This document shows, one piece after another, positions 26,241 through 34,668 of a stretch of 64,000 bases of DNA; the first letter of the stretch is position 1; each line of letters starts with the position of its first letter. The notes beneath the pieces are model-generated. The model ran no database searches. It was not told the origin of the DNA and saw only the letters and a program-made list of their open reading frames with translations. A program made the position numbers and the translations under genes. This DNA is from Flavobacteriales bacterium. Its GTDB lineage: Bacteria > Bacteroidota > Bacteroidia > Flavobacteriales_F > PHOS-HE28. Where the stretch lies: contig JACJZG010000008.1 of assembly GCA_020635715.1 (NCBI GenBank), positions 92,908 through 156,907 on the forward strand. Direction: 5' to 3'.

Positions 26241-27554
26241 ATGAACGTTCTATTGATCGGTGGAGGCGGCCGCGAACACGCCATGGCCTGGAAGATCGCC
26301 CAGAGCTCATTGCTGGACGAGCTCTACATCGCGCCGGGGAACCCGGGCACCGTGCGCCATGGCCGCAATGTGCCGCTGGACCTTCACGACCAGAAGAAAC
26401 TGCGCGCCTTCCTCCTCGAGAAACGCATCCGTATCGTGGTGGTGGGGCCCGAGGACCCTTTGGTCGACGGCCTTCATGACCGCATCGCCGGGGATCCCGA
26501 ACTGAAGGACGTCACCGTGATCGGACCCCGGAAGGAAGGAGCTCGGCTCGAAGGCAGCAAGGACTTCGCGAAGGAGTTCATGTTCCGCCACAACATCCCG
26601 ACCGCCGCGCACCGCAGCTTCGGCAAGGGTCAGCTGCAGGAGGCCATCGACCACATCGAACGGTCGCCCGCGCCCTATGTGCTCAAGGCGGATGGACTGG
26701 CTTCGGGCAAGGGCGTGGTGATCACCAGCGACAAGAAGGAGGCGGCCAAGGTGCTGAAGGACATGCTGCAGGACGGCCGCTTCGGCGCGGCTGGTGAGCG
26801 CGTGGTGATCGAGCAGTTCCTCAAGGGCATCGAGGTGTCCGCCTTCCTCATCACCGATGGGGACTCCTTCAAGATGCTGCCGGCCGCCAAGGACTACAAG
26901 CGCATCGGTGCAGGTGATACCGGACCGAACACCGGTGGCATGGGTGCGGTATCCCCGGTTCCCTTCGCCGACCGTGACTTCATGCAGAAGGTGCACGACC
27001 GCGTGGCGGCACCCACCATCCGCGGTCTGAAGAAGGACGGCATCCCCTACAGCGGATTCCTCTTCATGGGCCTGATGAACGTGAACGGTGAGCCGTACGT
27101 GATCGAATACAACGTGCGCCTCGGCGACCCTGAGACCCAGGCCATACTGCCCCGCCTGCGCAGCGATCTGCTGGACCTCTTCGAGGGTATCGCCACCGCA
27201 ACGCTCAGCGAGCGCCATGTGGATGTGGATGACCGCACCGCCGTCTCCATCGTTCTGGCAAGTGAAGGCTACCCGGGTGAATACGCGACGGGAGCACCGA
27301 TCGTGGGCATGGAGCTCGTACGCGAGGCCTATGTGTTCCAGAGCGGCACCGCAACGAAAGGAGACGAGTTGGTGACCGCCGGCGGACGTGTGCTCACCGT
27401 CACCGCCTTTGGAAAGGACCTGGAGCAGGCCATCATGAGCGCACAGCGTTCAGCCGCGCTCATCGACTTCGAAGGACGCTACCTGCGTCCGGACATCGGG
27501 TTCGATCTGGTGAAGCAACCGTCCACCAAAGCAGCACCACCAGTGGCCCGTTAG
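26241..27554 (+). CDS. purD: Phosphoribosylamine-glycine ligase (GAR synthetase)
   Basis: A 437-residue cytosolic enzyme that joins phosphoribosylamine and glycine with ATP, the second step of purine synthesis. The start MNVLLIGGGGREHAMAWK is the family's conserved opening and fixes the ATG at 26241. Further signatures: VVVGPEDPLVDGL, the ATP-grasp stretch YVLKADGLASGKGVVI, AAKDYKRIGAGDTGPNTGGM and the Mg-binding YSGFLFMGLMNVNGEPYVIE. Length is normal. The stop overlaps by 4 nt the stop of a tiny convergent gene on the minus strand. Another purine gene, purQ, lies 1.3 kb downstream. Confidence 0.97.
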   Translation: MNVLLIGGGGREHAMAWKIAQSSLLDELYIAPGNPGTVRHGRNVPLDLHDQKKLRAFLLEKRIRIVVVGPEDPLVDGLHDRIAGDPELKDVTVIGPRKEGARLEGSKDFAKEFMFRHNIPTAAHRSFGKGQLQEAIDHIERSPAPYVLKADGLASGKGVVITSDKKEAAKVLKDMLQDGRFGAAGERVVIEQFLKGIEVSAFLITDGDSFKMLPAAKDYKRIGAGDTGPNTGGMGAVSPVPFADRDFMQKVHDRVAAPTIRGLKKDGIPYSGFLFMGLMNVNGEPYVIEYNVRLGDPETQAILPRLRSDLLDLFEGIATATLSERHVDVDDRTAVSIVLASEGYPGEYATGAPIVGMELVREAYVFQSGTATKGDELVTAGGRVLTVTAFGKDLEQAIMSAQRSAALIDFEGRYLRPDIGFDLVKQPSTKAAPPVAR

Positions 27555-27730
27555 GCCAGGGTGCCGTTCTGCCTGGCCTTGCGGTTGTAGCGGCCCTGCA
27601 TGTTCAGCCAGTACACCAGGCCGAAACCCAGCACCAAGCTGAACAACGTGACCGGCAACCAACCCATCCAGGACAGGACGCTCAAGGTCGCTTCGATGAA
27701 GTGGCCGATGGCGAATACGATCTTCTGCAT
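27551..27730 (-). CDS. 59-residue membrane protein convergent with purD
   Basis: A short gene reading MQKIVFAIGHFIEATLSVLS, then WMGWLPVTLFSLVLGFGLVY and a basic tail RYNRKARQNGTLA. It has one amphipathic and one strongly hydrophobic helix. It fills the space between purD and the divergent DUF6427 gene. Codon choice is strongly GC-rich at third positions, like neighbouring genes. A perfect -7 box (TATCTTTG) is 21 nt before its ATG. Its stop overlaps the purD stop region by 4 nt. Function unknown; single-helix proteins of this size are often respiratory or envelope accessory proteins. Confidence 0.75.
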   Translation of the reverse strand: MQKIVFAIGHFIEATLSVLSWMGWLPVTLFSLVLGFGLVYWLNMQGRYNRKARQNGTLA

Positions 27731-27751
27731 CGTTCAGGAACTGTGACCCGC

Positions 27752-27759
27752 CAAAGATA
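27752..27759 (-). promoter_or_regulatory. -7 box (TATCTTTG) of the 59-residue gene
   Basis: A perfect TAnnTTTG on the minus strand, 21 nt from the ATG at 27730 and inside the 55-nt gap shared with the divergent DUF6427 gene. It supports the small gene as real. Confidence 0.55.
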
Positions 27760-27785
27760 GACAGTCGCCCGGAACCCGCCCGCCT

Positions 27786-28760
27786 ATGCTCGTTCAGCTC
27801 TTCCGCAGCAACCGCCCCGGAGTCCTGCTATTGCTGCTGCTGCTGGTGCCGGCGCTGTTCTGGCCCCATCTGCTGGCCGCCGCACCCGATCTCTCCACCG
27901 GCATGCCGCTCGCGCGCCTCTTCGGCTGGTTATTCGGGCTGGGCCGCTGGGTGCACGGGGCGGTGGTCCTGGCCCTCGTGGCGATCCTGGCCATCCAGGT
28001 AACGGTGCTGATGAACGAGACGGAATTGGCCGTGCGGCGCAACCACCTGCCCGGCCTTCTGGTGCCATTGGCCGTGGCCCTGGCCATATCGCCCGGCGCG
28101 GCAGGCGCGGCATTCCTGGGCACCCCCTTCGTGATCTGGGCCATGCACCGCACCTGGAGCATCTCCAGCGGTGGCAAGGCCTTGGGTGCGCTCTTCGACG
28201 CCGGGATCCTCATCGGGCTGGCCGCCTTGTGCTACATGCCCTACGCCTTCCTGCTGGTGGTGGTCTGGGCGTCGGTGTCGGTGATCCGACCGTTCCAATG
28301 GCGTGAGTACCTCGTGCCTTTCCTGGGTGTGGTGGTCTCCTTCTACCTGGCCTGGGGCGTGCACCACCTCCTGGATACCCCCTCCTGGGATCCCCTGCGC
28401 ACGGTGGCCGCTTCCACCATCGGGCCGGGCCGGACCCCTGATGGTTACGGTTGGACGGTGGGCCTCGTCCTGGTCCCCTTGATGTTCATCTCAATGCTCC
28501 GCTTCACGGAGTATTACGGCCGCGGTGTCGTGCGGGAGCAGAACATCCGGAGCGCTTTCATCGCCCTGGTGCTGACGCTGGTGCTCCTGGCTGTGCTGGT
28601 CCAGTTGATCACCGGGCTCTTTCCCGTGGCTGTGGTGGCCATTCCGGGCGCCGTGCTGGCGACCTTCGCCTTCCTGGGCACGCGCCGGGCGTGGGTGGGC
28701 GAGGCCACGGTACTCTGCCTGCTCGTTCTGGCCATCTGGTCGCAGTACACGGGGTCCTGA
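27786..28760 (+). CDS. DUF6427 family integral membrane protein
   Basis: A 324-residue polytopic membrane protein with about nine to ten hydrophobic helices (VLLLLLLLVPALFWPHLL, AVVLALVAILAIQVTVLM, ALCYMPYAFLLVVVWASV, LTLVLLAVLVQLI). It begins MLVQLFRSNRPG, a typical opening of the Bacteroidota DUF6427 family, and has the conserved loop region SVIRPFQWREYLVPFLG. No transporter signature is visible, so the function is unknown. It lies 56 nt upstream of purQ on the same strand and may be cotranscribed with it, although a -7 box lies in the gap. Confidence 0.8.
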   Translation: MLVQLFRSNRPGVLLLLLLLVPALFWPHLLAAAPDLSTGMPLARLFGWLFGLGRWVHGAVVLALVAILAIQVTVLMNETELAVRRNHLPGLLVPLAVALAISPGAAGAAFLGTPFVIWAMHRTWSISSGGKALGALFDAGILIGLAALCYMPYAFLLVVVWASVSVIRPFQWREYLVPFLGVVVSFYLAWGVHHLLDTPSWDPLRTVAASTIGPGRTPDGYGWTVGLVLVPLMFISMLRFTEYYGRGVVREQNIRSAFIALVLTLVLLAVLVQLITGLFPVAVVAIPGAVLATFAFLGTRRAWVGEATVLCLLVLAIWSQYTGS

Positions 28761-28770
28761 CCGCACCGTG

Positions 28771-28778
28771 TACCTTCG
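28771..28778 (+). promoter_or_regulatory. Possible -7 box (TACCTTCG) of purQ
   Basis: TACCTTCG lies 38 nt upstream of the purQ ATG, in the 56-nt gap after the DUF6427 gene. It is the same octamer as found before four other genes here. Confidence 0.45.
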
Positions 28779-28816
28779 CGCCGCGCGCGGGACATCACAC
28801 CGCCGTACCCAACGCG

Positions 28817-29512
28817 ATGAAATTCGGCGTCGTCACCTTCCCGGGATCCAACTGCGACGAGGACATGATCCATGTGCTCGGCACCCTGCTCGGCCAGCCC
28901 GTGGAACGGCTCTGGCACAAGGAGCACGACCTGAAGGGGGTGGACATGGTGGTGCTGCCCGGGGGCTTCTCGTACGGCGATTACCTCCGCAGCGGTGCCA
29001 TCGCACGCTTCTCCCCGATCATGCAGGAAGTCGTGGCGCATGCGAAGAAGGGTGGCCTGGTCTTTGGCGTTTGCAATGGTTTCCAGGTGCTGTGTGAAGC
29101 TGGGCTCGTTCCCGGAGCATTGCTGCACAACGAGGGGCAGAAGTTCGTGGCACGGAACACCTGGATCAAGCCGGCCACCCGACGGACCGCGCTCACAAGC
29201 CTCGTTCCGGACAAGGCGCTGAAGATCCCGATCGCGCATGGTGAAGGGCGTTACCACGCTGACGCGAACACCCTGAAGGCGTTGAAGGACAACGACCAGG
29301 TGCTCTTCCGTTATTGCGATGCGGAGGGGCGGATCACCGATGAGGCGAACCCCAACGGGAGCAAGGAGAACATCGCCGGTGTGTGCAACAAGGAGCGCAA
29401 TGTCTTCGGCATGATGCCGCACCCGGAGCGGGCTGCGGATGAGCGACTCGGGAACACCGACGGACGTTCGCTCTTCGATTCGCTGTTGAAGGCGGCCTTG
29501 ACGACCGCCTAA
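28817..29512 (+). CDS. purQ: Phosphoribosylformylglycinamidine synthase, glutaminase subunit
   Basis: A 231-residue class I glutamine amidotransferase that supplies ammonia to FGAM synthetase in purine synthesis. The start MKFGVVTFPGSNCDEDM is the family opening. The nucleophile is C86 in GVCNGFQVLCEAG, and the catalytic His and Glu are H202 and E204 in GMMPHPERA. VLPGGFSYGDYLRSGA is also diagnostic. The stand-alone PurQ type needs a separate small PurL and PurS, which are not in the window. The long upstream frame belongs to the antisense/other-frame reading of the DUF6427 gene and was rejected. Its stop overlaps the convergent CotH gene stop by 4 nt. Confidence 0.95.
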   Translation: MKFGVVTFPGSNCDEDMIHVLGTLLGQPVERLWHKEHDLKGVDMVVLPGGFSYGDYLRSGAIARFSPIMQEVVAHAKKGGLVFGVCNGFQVLCEAGLVPGALLHNEGQKFVARNTWIKPATRRTALTSLVPDKALKIPIAHGEGRYHADANTLKALKDNDQVLFRYCDAEGRITDEANPNGSKENIAGVCNKERNVFGMMPHPERAADERLGNTDGRSLFDSLLKAALTTA

Positions 29513-31590
29513 GGGACCAAGCGACGAAGGATCGGCGCGACCCGTTTGGTGCGCTCCGGTTCCAAGGTGATCGAGGTGTCGTTCCCGTCGGCACCCTTCC
29601 ATCCATCCAGCTCAACGCCCTCCGCAGGCGTGAATTCCATGTGCAACGTGATGCCTTGGAAACAGATGATCTCCTGTGTTCCCGATGGCAGCGGCATCCC
29701 TTCGATGTTCAGTGATCCTTGGTCCTCCGCAGGGACCTGAACGCTGACCCGCCGGACCTTCCGGCCTGTGGCCTGGCCGAGGTAGGTGCTCAGGTATCCG
29801 GGTCGTTGGCCGATGAATTCGTTCATCCACTGCTCGGACTCGGAAGGTGAGGGGCGTGGCATCTCATCGTTCCACCGCGCGTGATCGGCCTCCAGCCACC
29901 CACGATCCACCGCGACCAGGCTGTCGAGCAGGGCATGGCCGGTCACTGGTGAAAGCACCGTGGAGAGCAAGGCGCTCATGCGCGCCAGCAGCATCGGCTC
30001 CAGTTCCTTGTGGGCGAGCAGCTGGGGGATGTACGGTGTTTCCGCCCCAACGCCCGAGGCCATGCGTTCCACGCTGTTCTCGCTGTACGGTGCCCAGAGG
30101 TCCATGTCGAAGAGCACCCATCGCCACCGGCCTTCCGGCACGCGCGGACGGTAGAGGCGGACGTTGAGGTCGTGGTCGGCGCGGCCGGTCCAGAGGTCCA
30201 GGCAGGCGAGGTCGATCAGGTTGGCCACATCGATGTGACGTTCCAGGGTGTCTATTGGCGCAAGTGCCATCAGATGTGCGATGGCCGGCCCGAAGGAGGC
30301 ATCACTGCCGGAGAGCACCCGTGCGGCAGGACCTTCCAACACATGCACCGCGCCAGCATCGCTGATCCGCTCCAGCCATTGCCTGTCCTTGGGGGGCATC
30401 CAGCGGTACAGGCCCCAGTATTCGCCATTCAAGTACAGCGGCATCGGTCGCGACGGTTGAACATCCACGTGCAGGCCGTTCCGGAGGATGGTGAGTTCCA
30501 CGAAGCGATTGCGGAGATAGGTGTGTGCGCCGGCATCGGCACGCAGGATGCCCTCCTGGAAAAGCTCCTTCTCGTTCAAGCGGAGACCCTGCGCCGGACT
30601 ATCGTATCGGTCACGTGCATGCAGTTTGAACGAACGCTTCGGCAGGCTGCGCGATCCGCTGCCATGGATACTGAGGCCGATGGGAACGGGTGCATCCGGC
30701 GATCCGTTGAACTTCACCATGGCCAGGCGCTCCCACGAACGACCGCGGCGGCTGAAGTTCGCGTGCACCCCCTCCACATTGATGCCGACGCTGTCATCGG
30801 AGAGCAAGGACCCATCCATGGCGATGGTGATGCCCTCCGCCGGCGCATCGCCGCGATGGAAGGTGGAGCAGAACTCCTTGCTGGGCAGCCGACCATCCAC
30901 GAAGGCGCGCGCACGAATGACCATGTCGCGGTCCACCTCGATGGGATGGTCGTAGCGCAGGCCATGTTCCGCCGTGGGTTCGGTGCCGTCGGTGGTGTAG
31001 CGGATCACAGCGTCCTGATCGGCGTTCAACGCTAGGATCGTCCTCGAGTCGAGCAGGGCGAGCGTGGTATCCACGAACGGTGTAGCCGTGCGGCCATGCA
31101 CCGGTCGCAACCCCGCGTTCGGCGATCCGGGCGTGGCTTCCGTGAAGAAGCTCCACTGTTCGCGGTCGCCATCCGTCAAGCGTCCCACGCTCAGGTCGCC
31201 AGCCATCGCCGGGTAGGTGAAGACGTCCTGGACGGTGAGCCCATCCGCGGCGATCAGCAAGAGCGTACCTCCCTTCCGGGGAAGGGTGAAGCCGGCATGG
31301 TCGGGACCACGGTCCGGCTCGCCATCGAACCAGATGATCCGATGTGCATGTGGTGCTATCCGGAGCGGCCCCTTCAGTACATGGGTGCGCCCGACCACCG
31401 CGAAACGCATTCCGGCGATATCGATCTCCTGTTCGGTCGGGTTGAACAGCTCCACCCAGTCGGGCGTACTGCCGTCCTCCGCGATGTGGGTATGCCGGTT
31501 GGCAGCCTGAAGCTCGTTGATCAGCACGCCGTCCTGTGCGGATGCGGCGAACGCGATCGTACACAGCAGGATGGTAGCGCCCTTCTTCAC
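29509..31590 (-). CDS. Secreted CotH-kinase/lamin-tail-domain protein
   Basis: A 693-residue exported protein with a GTG start (MKKGATILLCTIAFAASAQ signal peptide). Domains in order: lamin-tail (LTD) at about 25-130 (VLINELQAANRHTH, DWVELFNPTEQEIDIAGM); a chitobiase-type beta-sandwich at about 175-245 (AVIRYTTDGTEPTAEHG); and a CotH-like domain at about 250-580 (MVKFNGSPDAPVPIGLSIHG, RSLPKRSFKLHARDRYDS, LYLNGEYWGLYRWMPPKDRQ, RWVLFDMDLWAPYSEN). The usual Glu after GxY is replaced (RWMPPKD), while the DMD pair is kept. CotH kinases phosphorylate spore-coat proteins in Firmicutes; the Bacteroidota role is unknown. A TAATTTCG box lies 4 nt before the start codon. Confidence 0.85.
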   Translation of the reverse strand: MKKGATILLCTIAFAASAQDGVLINELQAANRHTHIAEDGSTPDWVELFNPTEQEIDIAGMRFAVVGRTHVLKGPLRIAPHAHRIIWFDGEPDRGPDHAGFTLPRKGGTLLLIAADGLTVQDVFTYPAMAGDLSVGRLTDGDREQWSFFTEATPGSPNAGLRPVHGRTATPFVDTTLALLDSRTILALNADQDAVIRYTTDGTEPTAEHGLRYDHPIEVDRDMVIRARAFVDGRLPSKEFCSTFHRGDAPAEGITIAMDGSLLSDDSVGINVEGVHANFSRRGRSWERLAMVKFNGSPDAPVPIGLSIHGSGSRSLPKRSFKLHARDRYDSPAQGLRLNEKELFQEGILRADAGAHTYLRNRFVELTILRNGLHVDVQPSRPMPLYLNGEYWGLYRWMPPKDRQWLERISDAGAVHVLEGPAARVLSGSDASFGPAIAHLMALAPIDTLERHIDVANLIDLACLDLWTGRADHDLNVRLYRPRVPEGRWRWVLFDMDLWAPYSENSVERMASGVGAETPYIPQLLAHKELEPMLLARMSALLSTVLSPVTGHALLDSLVAVDRGWLEADHARWNDEMPRPSPSESEQWMNEFIGQRPGYLSTYLGQATGRKVRRVSVQVPAEDQGSLNIEGMPLPSGTQEIICFQGITLHMEFTPAEGVELDGWKGADGNDTSITLEPERTKRVAPILRRLVP

Positions 31591-31594
31591 CGGC

Positions 31595-31602
31595 CGAAAT
31601 TA
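31595..31602 (-). promoter_or_regulatory. -7 box (TAATTTCG) of the CotH-like gene
   Basis: On the minus strand TAATTTCG ends 4 nt before the GTG start at 31590, consistent with a leaderless transcript. It partly overlaps the hairpin next to the small 47-residue gene. Confidence 0.45.
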
Positions 31603-31606
31603 GGGC

Positions 31607-31627
31607 AATGCCCCCCTAAAGGGCATT
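31607..31627. repeat. Short inverted repeat at the end of the 47-residue gene
   Basis: AATGCCC (31607-31613) and GGGCATT (31621-31627) form a 7-bp stem with a 7-nt loop. It spans the stop codon of the 47-residue gene and may act as its terminator on the minus strand. Confidence 0.45.
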
Positions 31628-31759
31628 CCGCGTCACATAGTAACGCCAGGCAACGATGGCCTTCTGCATCCCGTTCAACCGCAGCAGGTCCTTGTCCCAG
31701 AGCTTGGGCAGGAGCAGCTTGTTCAGACGTGCGAGCAGACGGAAGAATGAGCGGCGCAT
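31616..31759 (-). CDS. 47-residue basic conserved small protein
   Basis: A short gene reading MRRSFFRLLARLNKLLLPKL, then WDKDLLRLNGMQKAIVAWRY and YVTRNAL. It follows the cation exporter gene with only 2 nt between, so the two are one transcript. The pattern (basic-aromatic start, LARLNKLLLP, a KAI-x2-WR-x-YVT-x-AL ending) matches a tiny protein I recall as common in Flavobacteria, often loosely labelled SsrA-binding protein in databases although it lacks the SmpB fold. Function unknown. It is amphipathic and might bind membranes or RNA. Confidence 0.7.
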   Translation of the reverse strand: MRRSFFRLLARLNKLLLPKLWDKDLLRLNGMQKAIVAWRYYVTRNAL

Positions 31760-31761
31760 GA

Positions 31762-32682
31762 TCAATGGTGTTGCAGGCCGCAATCCTCACCGGCCCATTC
31801 CAGTTCGATGGTGGCGTGGTGGATACCCAGTGATGTGAGCACCTCGCGAGCAGTGGCCTTCAGGCGTAATGCGGCGGGGAGGTCCACATCGGCGACCACC
31901 AGATGCACCGTGTGGATGATGAGGCTGCCATCCAATGTCCAGGTGTGCTGGTCATGCAGGTCCTTCACGTGCGGGATCGCCATCAGCCGCGTCCGGACCT
32001 CCTGCATGTCCAGCGAACCCGGTGTGCGCTGCATGAGGATGCCCGTGCCCTTGCGGAGCGTCTGCAATGCGTTGAACAGGATGAAGCAGCTGATGCCGAT
32101 GCTGAGCAGGGGATCGATGATGGTCCAGTTGGTGAAATGGATGAGCACACCGCCGACCAACACCGCCGCCCAGCCGAGGACGTCCTCCAACAAGTGCAGG
32201 TAGGCGCCGCGTTCGTTCAATGTTCCACCGCCGTGCAGCTTCCACGCCGCGAAGCCGTTCATCACGAGGCCGAAGACCGCGATGCCGATCATGCCCACGG
32301 CGTTGGGCGTGGTGGGTTGCCAGAGCCGCGGTACCGTCACGACCAACATGCCGATGGCACCGGCGATGAGCACCACGCTGGTCAACCAACCACCGAGCAT
32401 GCTGTACCGGCCATATCCGTAGCTGTATTCCGCGTCGCGCCCCCTGGTTGCCACATGTTGCAGGTACCAGGCCGCCCCGAGCACGAGGCAGTCGCCCGCA
32501 TCATGGAAGGCGTCGGTGAGCACAGCGATGCTCCCGGACCACCAGCCGCCGATGACCTCCACAAGCGTGAAGGCCAGGTTGATGAAGAAGGCCAGGGCCA
32601 GGGCGCGCGTGCTCGCAGCATGTACATGGCCGTGGCCATGGTGCTCATGTACGTGGTCGTGGTGGCCGTGGTCGTGCGCCAT
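31762..32682 (-). CDS. Cation diffusion facilitator family transporter (Zn/Co/Cd exporter)
   Basis: A 306-residue CDF exporter that moves divalent metal out of the cytoplasm in exchange for protons. The N-terminus is extremely His-rich (MAHDHGHHDHVHEHHGHGHV). Six membrane helices follow, with metal-binding HD-x3-D equivalents in LTDAFHDAGDC and HLLEDVLGW, then a cytoplasmic C-terminal domain (MQEVRTRLMAIPHVKDLHDQ, HTWTLDGSLIIHTVHLVV). This matches the ZitB/CzcD type. It lies 30 nt downstream of dnaG on the same strand but has its own -7 box 6 nt before the ATG. The 47-residue gene follows immediately. Confidence 0.93.
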   Translation of the reverse strand: MAHDHGHHDHVHEHHGHGHVHAASTRALALAFFINLAFTLVEVIGGWWSGSIAVLTDAFHDAGDCLVLGAAWYLQHVATRGRDAEYSYGYGRYSMLGGWLTSVVLIAGAIGMLVVTVPRLWQPTTPNAVGMIGIAVFGLVMNGFAAWKLHGGGTLNERGAYLHLLEDVLGWAAVLVGGVLIHFTNWTIIDPLLSIGISCFILFNALQTLRKGTGILMQRTPGSLDMQEVRTRLMAIPHVKDLHDQHTWTLDGSLIIHTVHLVVADVDLPAALRLKATAREVLTSLGIHHATIELEWAGEDCGLQHH

Positions 32683-32688
32683 CGCCAG

Positions 32689-32696
32689 CGAAGGTA
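32689..32696 (-). promoter_or_regulatory. -7 box (TACCTTCG) of the CDF exporter gene
   Basis: On the minus strand TACCTTCG ends 6 nt before the ATG at 32682, inside the 30-nt gap after the dnaG stop. It predicts a leaderless transcript separate from dnaG. Confidence 0.5.
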
Positions 32697-32712
32697 GGAG
32701 GGGGCTTGTGCC

Positions 32713-34668
32713 TCACCCCACGATCACCCTTCCCGTCTTCTTCGCCAGGCGCTTCTTCGCCTCGGTGAGGTGCATGATCTCCTGCAACAGGGCCAGCATG
32801 CCCAGGTCATCGGCGCTCTTCAGCTCCTCCTGCCGGTCCTTGATCATCCGGTCCACGCGGCGCTCCTTCAGGATGTCCACGGCTTCCTCCAGCGCGTCAT
32901 AGAGCATTTCGTTCTCGCGCTTCACGTGGATCTTGTGCCGCTCCTTCCAGTTGGGGCTGAGCACGTGCTTCTCCGTCAGCAGGTCGATGGCGGTGGTGCG
33001 CCACGGTTCCTGTTCGTGCGTCACATAGCGTGTCCCTTCCACGGATACACCGAGGTTGGTGCTGTGCCGATAGTCGAGGTACATCTCGCGGAAGATGGGC
33101 TCGTCGAAGAGGATGTCGTCCAGGGCGAGCAGCTCGAACATGAGTTCCGCCACGCTGGTCTCTTCCTCCACGGTGCTGCCATCGTCCTGTTGGAAGGGGA
33201 CATTGATCCGTTCATGTCCGTAGCTCAACAGCATGCGCAACAGGTCACGCTCCTGTGGTGCGGTGCCGAGGTCCTCCAGGGTAGGCTGCGGCTGCGCGAT
33301 CTCCGGCGCGAGGTGCTCCTCGGGTACGGGCTGGTCGCCCCCGAGCTTCTTGCGGTACTGCCGGCGCAGCACCTTGTTCATCTCGCTGATCAGCGCCTGT
33401 TCGTTGATCTGCAGGAGGCGGCTGCATTGCTGGATGTAGAGAGACCGCAGCACGAGGTCCGGCACCAGGGCCACGCTCTCCACGATCTCGTGGATGGCCG
33501 CCGCCTTCTTCACGGGATCGTCGCCCACCTCCTGCATCAGGAGGTCGGCCTTGAAGACGAGGAAGTCCTGCGCCGTGGTGGTGAGGTGGGCGCTCACCTC
33601 ACTGCTGCTGTGCTTGCGTGCGAAGCTGTCAGGGTCCTCGCCCTCGGGGAAGGTGACGACCTTCACGTTGAGCCCTTCCTTCAGCACGAGGTCGATGCCG
33701 CGCAGGCTCGCCTTCATGCCCGCCGCATCACCGTCGTACAGGATGGCCACGGTGGGCGCGTACCGTTTGATCAGGCGCACCTGCTCCTCGGTGAGGCTGG
33801 TGCCGCTGCTGGCCACCACGTTGCTGATCCCGGCCTGGTGCAGGCTGATCACATCGGTGTAGCCCTCCACGAGGTAGCAGAGGTTCTGCTCCACGATCGT
33901 CTTCTTGGCTTGGTACACTCCGTACAACGAGCGGCTCTTGTTGTAGAGCACGCTCTCCGGGCTGTTGAAATACTTGGGCAGCTTTTTATCGCTCTTGAGC
34001 GTGCGCGCGCCGAAGGCGATGGGTTGGCCACTGAGACCGAGGATGGGGAAGGTGACGCGCCCGGCGAAGAAGTCCCATGGCGTGCGTGCCTCATCGTCGC
34101 GGCGCTTGATCCAGCCGGCCTTCTCCAGCAGTTCCGGGTTGAAACCGTTGGCGATGGCGGCCTGGGCGAACTGGCTGCCGAACTCCGGGACGTAGCCGAG
34201 CTGGAAGGCCTTGATGGTCGCGTCGGAGAAGCCGCGTTCGTGGAAGTAGGAGAGGCCGATGCGGCGGCCTTCATCCGTGTTCCACAGCTGCTCCACGCTC
34301 CAGTTGAGCGCCCATTGCTGGATCACGGCGAGCGCCTCCCGTTCGCTCTGTTCGATCTGCTGCTCGGGTGTCTGCTCCTCCTCCGGCAGGTCGATGTTGT
34401 ACCGTTTCGCGAGCCACTTGATGGCCTCCACGTAGCTCAGGTGCTCGTGCTTCTGGAGGAAGGTGATGCTGTCACCAGCCTCGCCACAGCCGAAGCACTT
34501 GTAGATGCCCAGGTTCGGGCTTACATTGAAGCTCGGCGTCTTCTCGTTGTGGAAGGGACAGAGGCCGAGGAAGCGCGGTCCCTTCCGTTTCAGCGCCACG
34601 AACTCGCCCACCACCTCCTCTACGCGGGCGGCGTCCTTCACTTGCTGGATGGCGTGGGGGGCGATCAT
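32713..34668 (-). CDS. dnaG: DNA primase
   Basis: A 651-residue primase that lays RNA primers for the replicative helicase DnaB. The N-terminal zinc ribbon has C37, H40, C58 and C61 (LCPFHNEKTPSF, IYKCFGCGEAGD). The RNA-polymerase/Toprim core shows FAGRVTFPILGLSGQPIAFG, SLYGVYQAKK, the Toprim Glu in LVEGYTDVISLHQAG and the DxD in LYDGDAAGMKA. The C-terminal helical domain binds the helicase (EILKERRVDRMIKDRQEEL). Length is normal for Bacteroidota. Start MIAPHAIQQVKDAARVEEVV is typical. About 200 nt (34669-34872) of plain sequence precede it. Confidence 0.97.
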   Translation of the reverse strand: MIAPHAIQQVKDAARVEEVVGEFVALKRKGPRFLGLCPFHNEKTPSFNVSPNLGIYKCFGCGEAGDSITFLQKHEHLSYVEAIKWLAKRYNIDLPEEEQTPEQQIEQSEREALAVIQQWALNWSVEQLWNTDEGRRIGLSYFHERGFSDATIKAFQLGYVPEFGSQFAQAAIANGFNPELLEKAGWIKRRDDEARTPWDFFAGRVTFPILGLSGQPIAFGARTLKSDKKLPKYFNSPESVLYNKSRSLYGVYQAKKTIVEQNLCYLVEGYTDVISLHQAGISNVVASSGTSLTEEQVRLIKRYAPTVAILYDGDAAGMKASLRGIDLVLKEGLNVKVVTFPEGEDPDSFARKHSSSEVSAHLTTTAQDFLVFKADLLMQEVGDDPVKKAAAIHEIVESVALVPDLVLRSLYIQQCSRLLQINEQALISEMNKVLRRQYRKKLGGDQPVPEEHLAPEIAQPQPTLEDLGTAPQERDLLRMLLSYGHERINVPFQQDDGSTVEEETSVAELMFELLALDDILFDEPIFREMYLDYRHSTNLGVSVEGTRYVTHEQEPWRTTAIDLLTEKHVLSPNWKERHKIHVKRENEMLYDALEEAVDILKERRVDRMIKDRQEELKSADDLGMLALLQEIMHLTEAKKRLAKKTGRVIVG

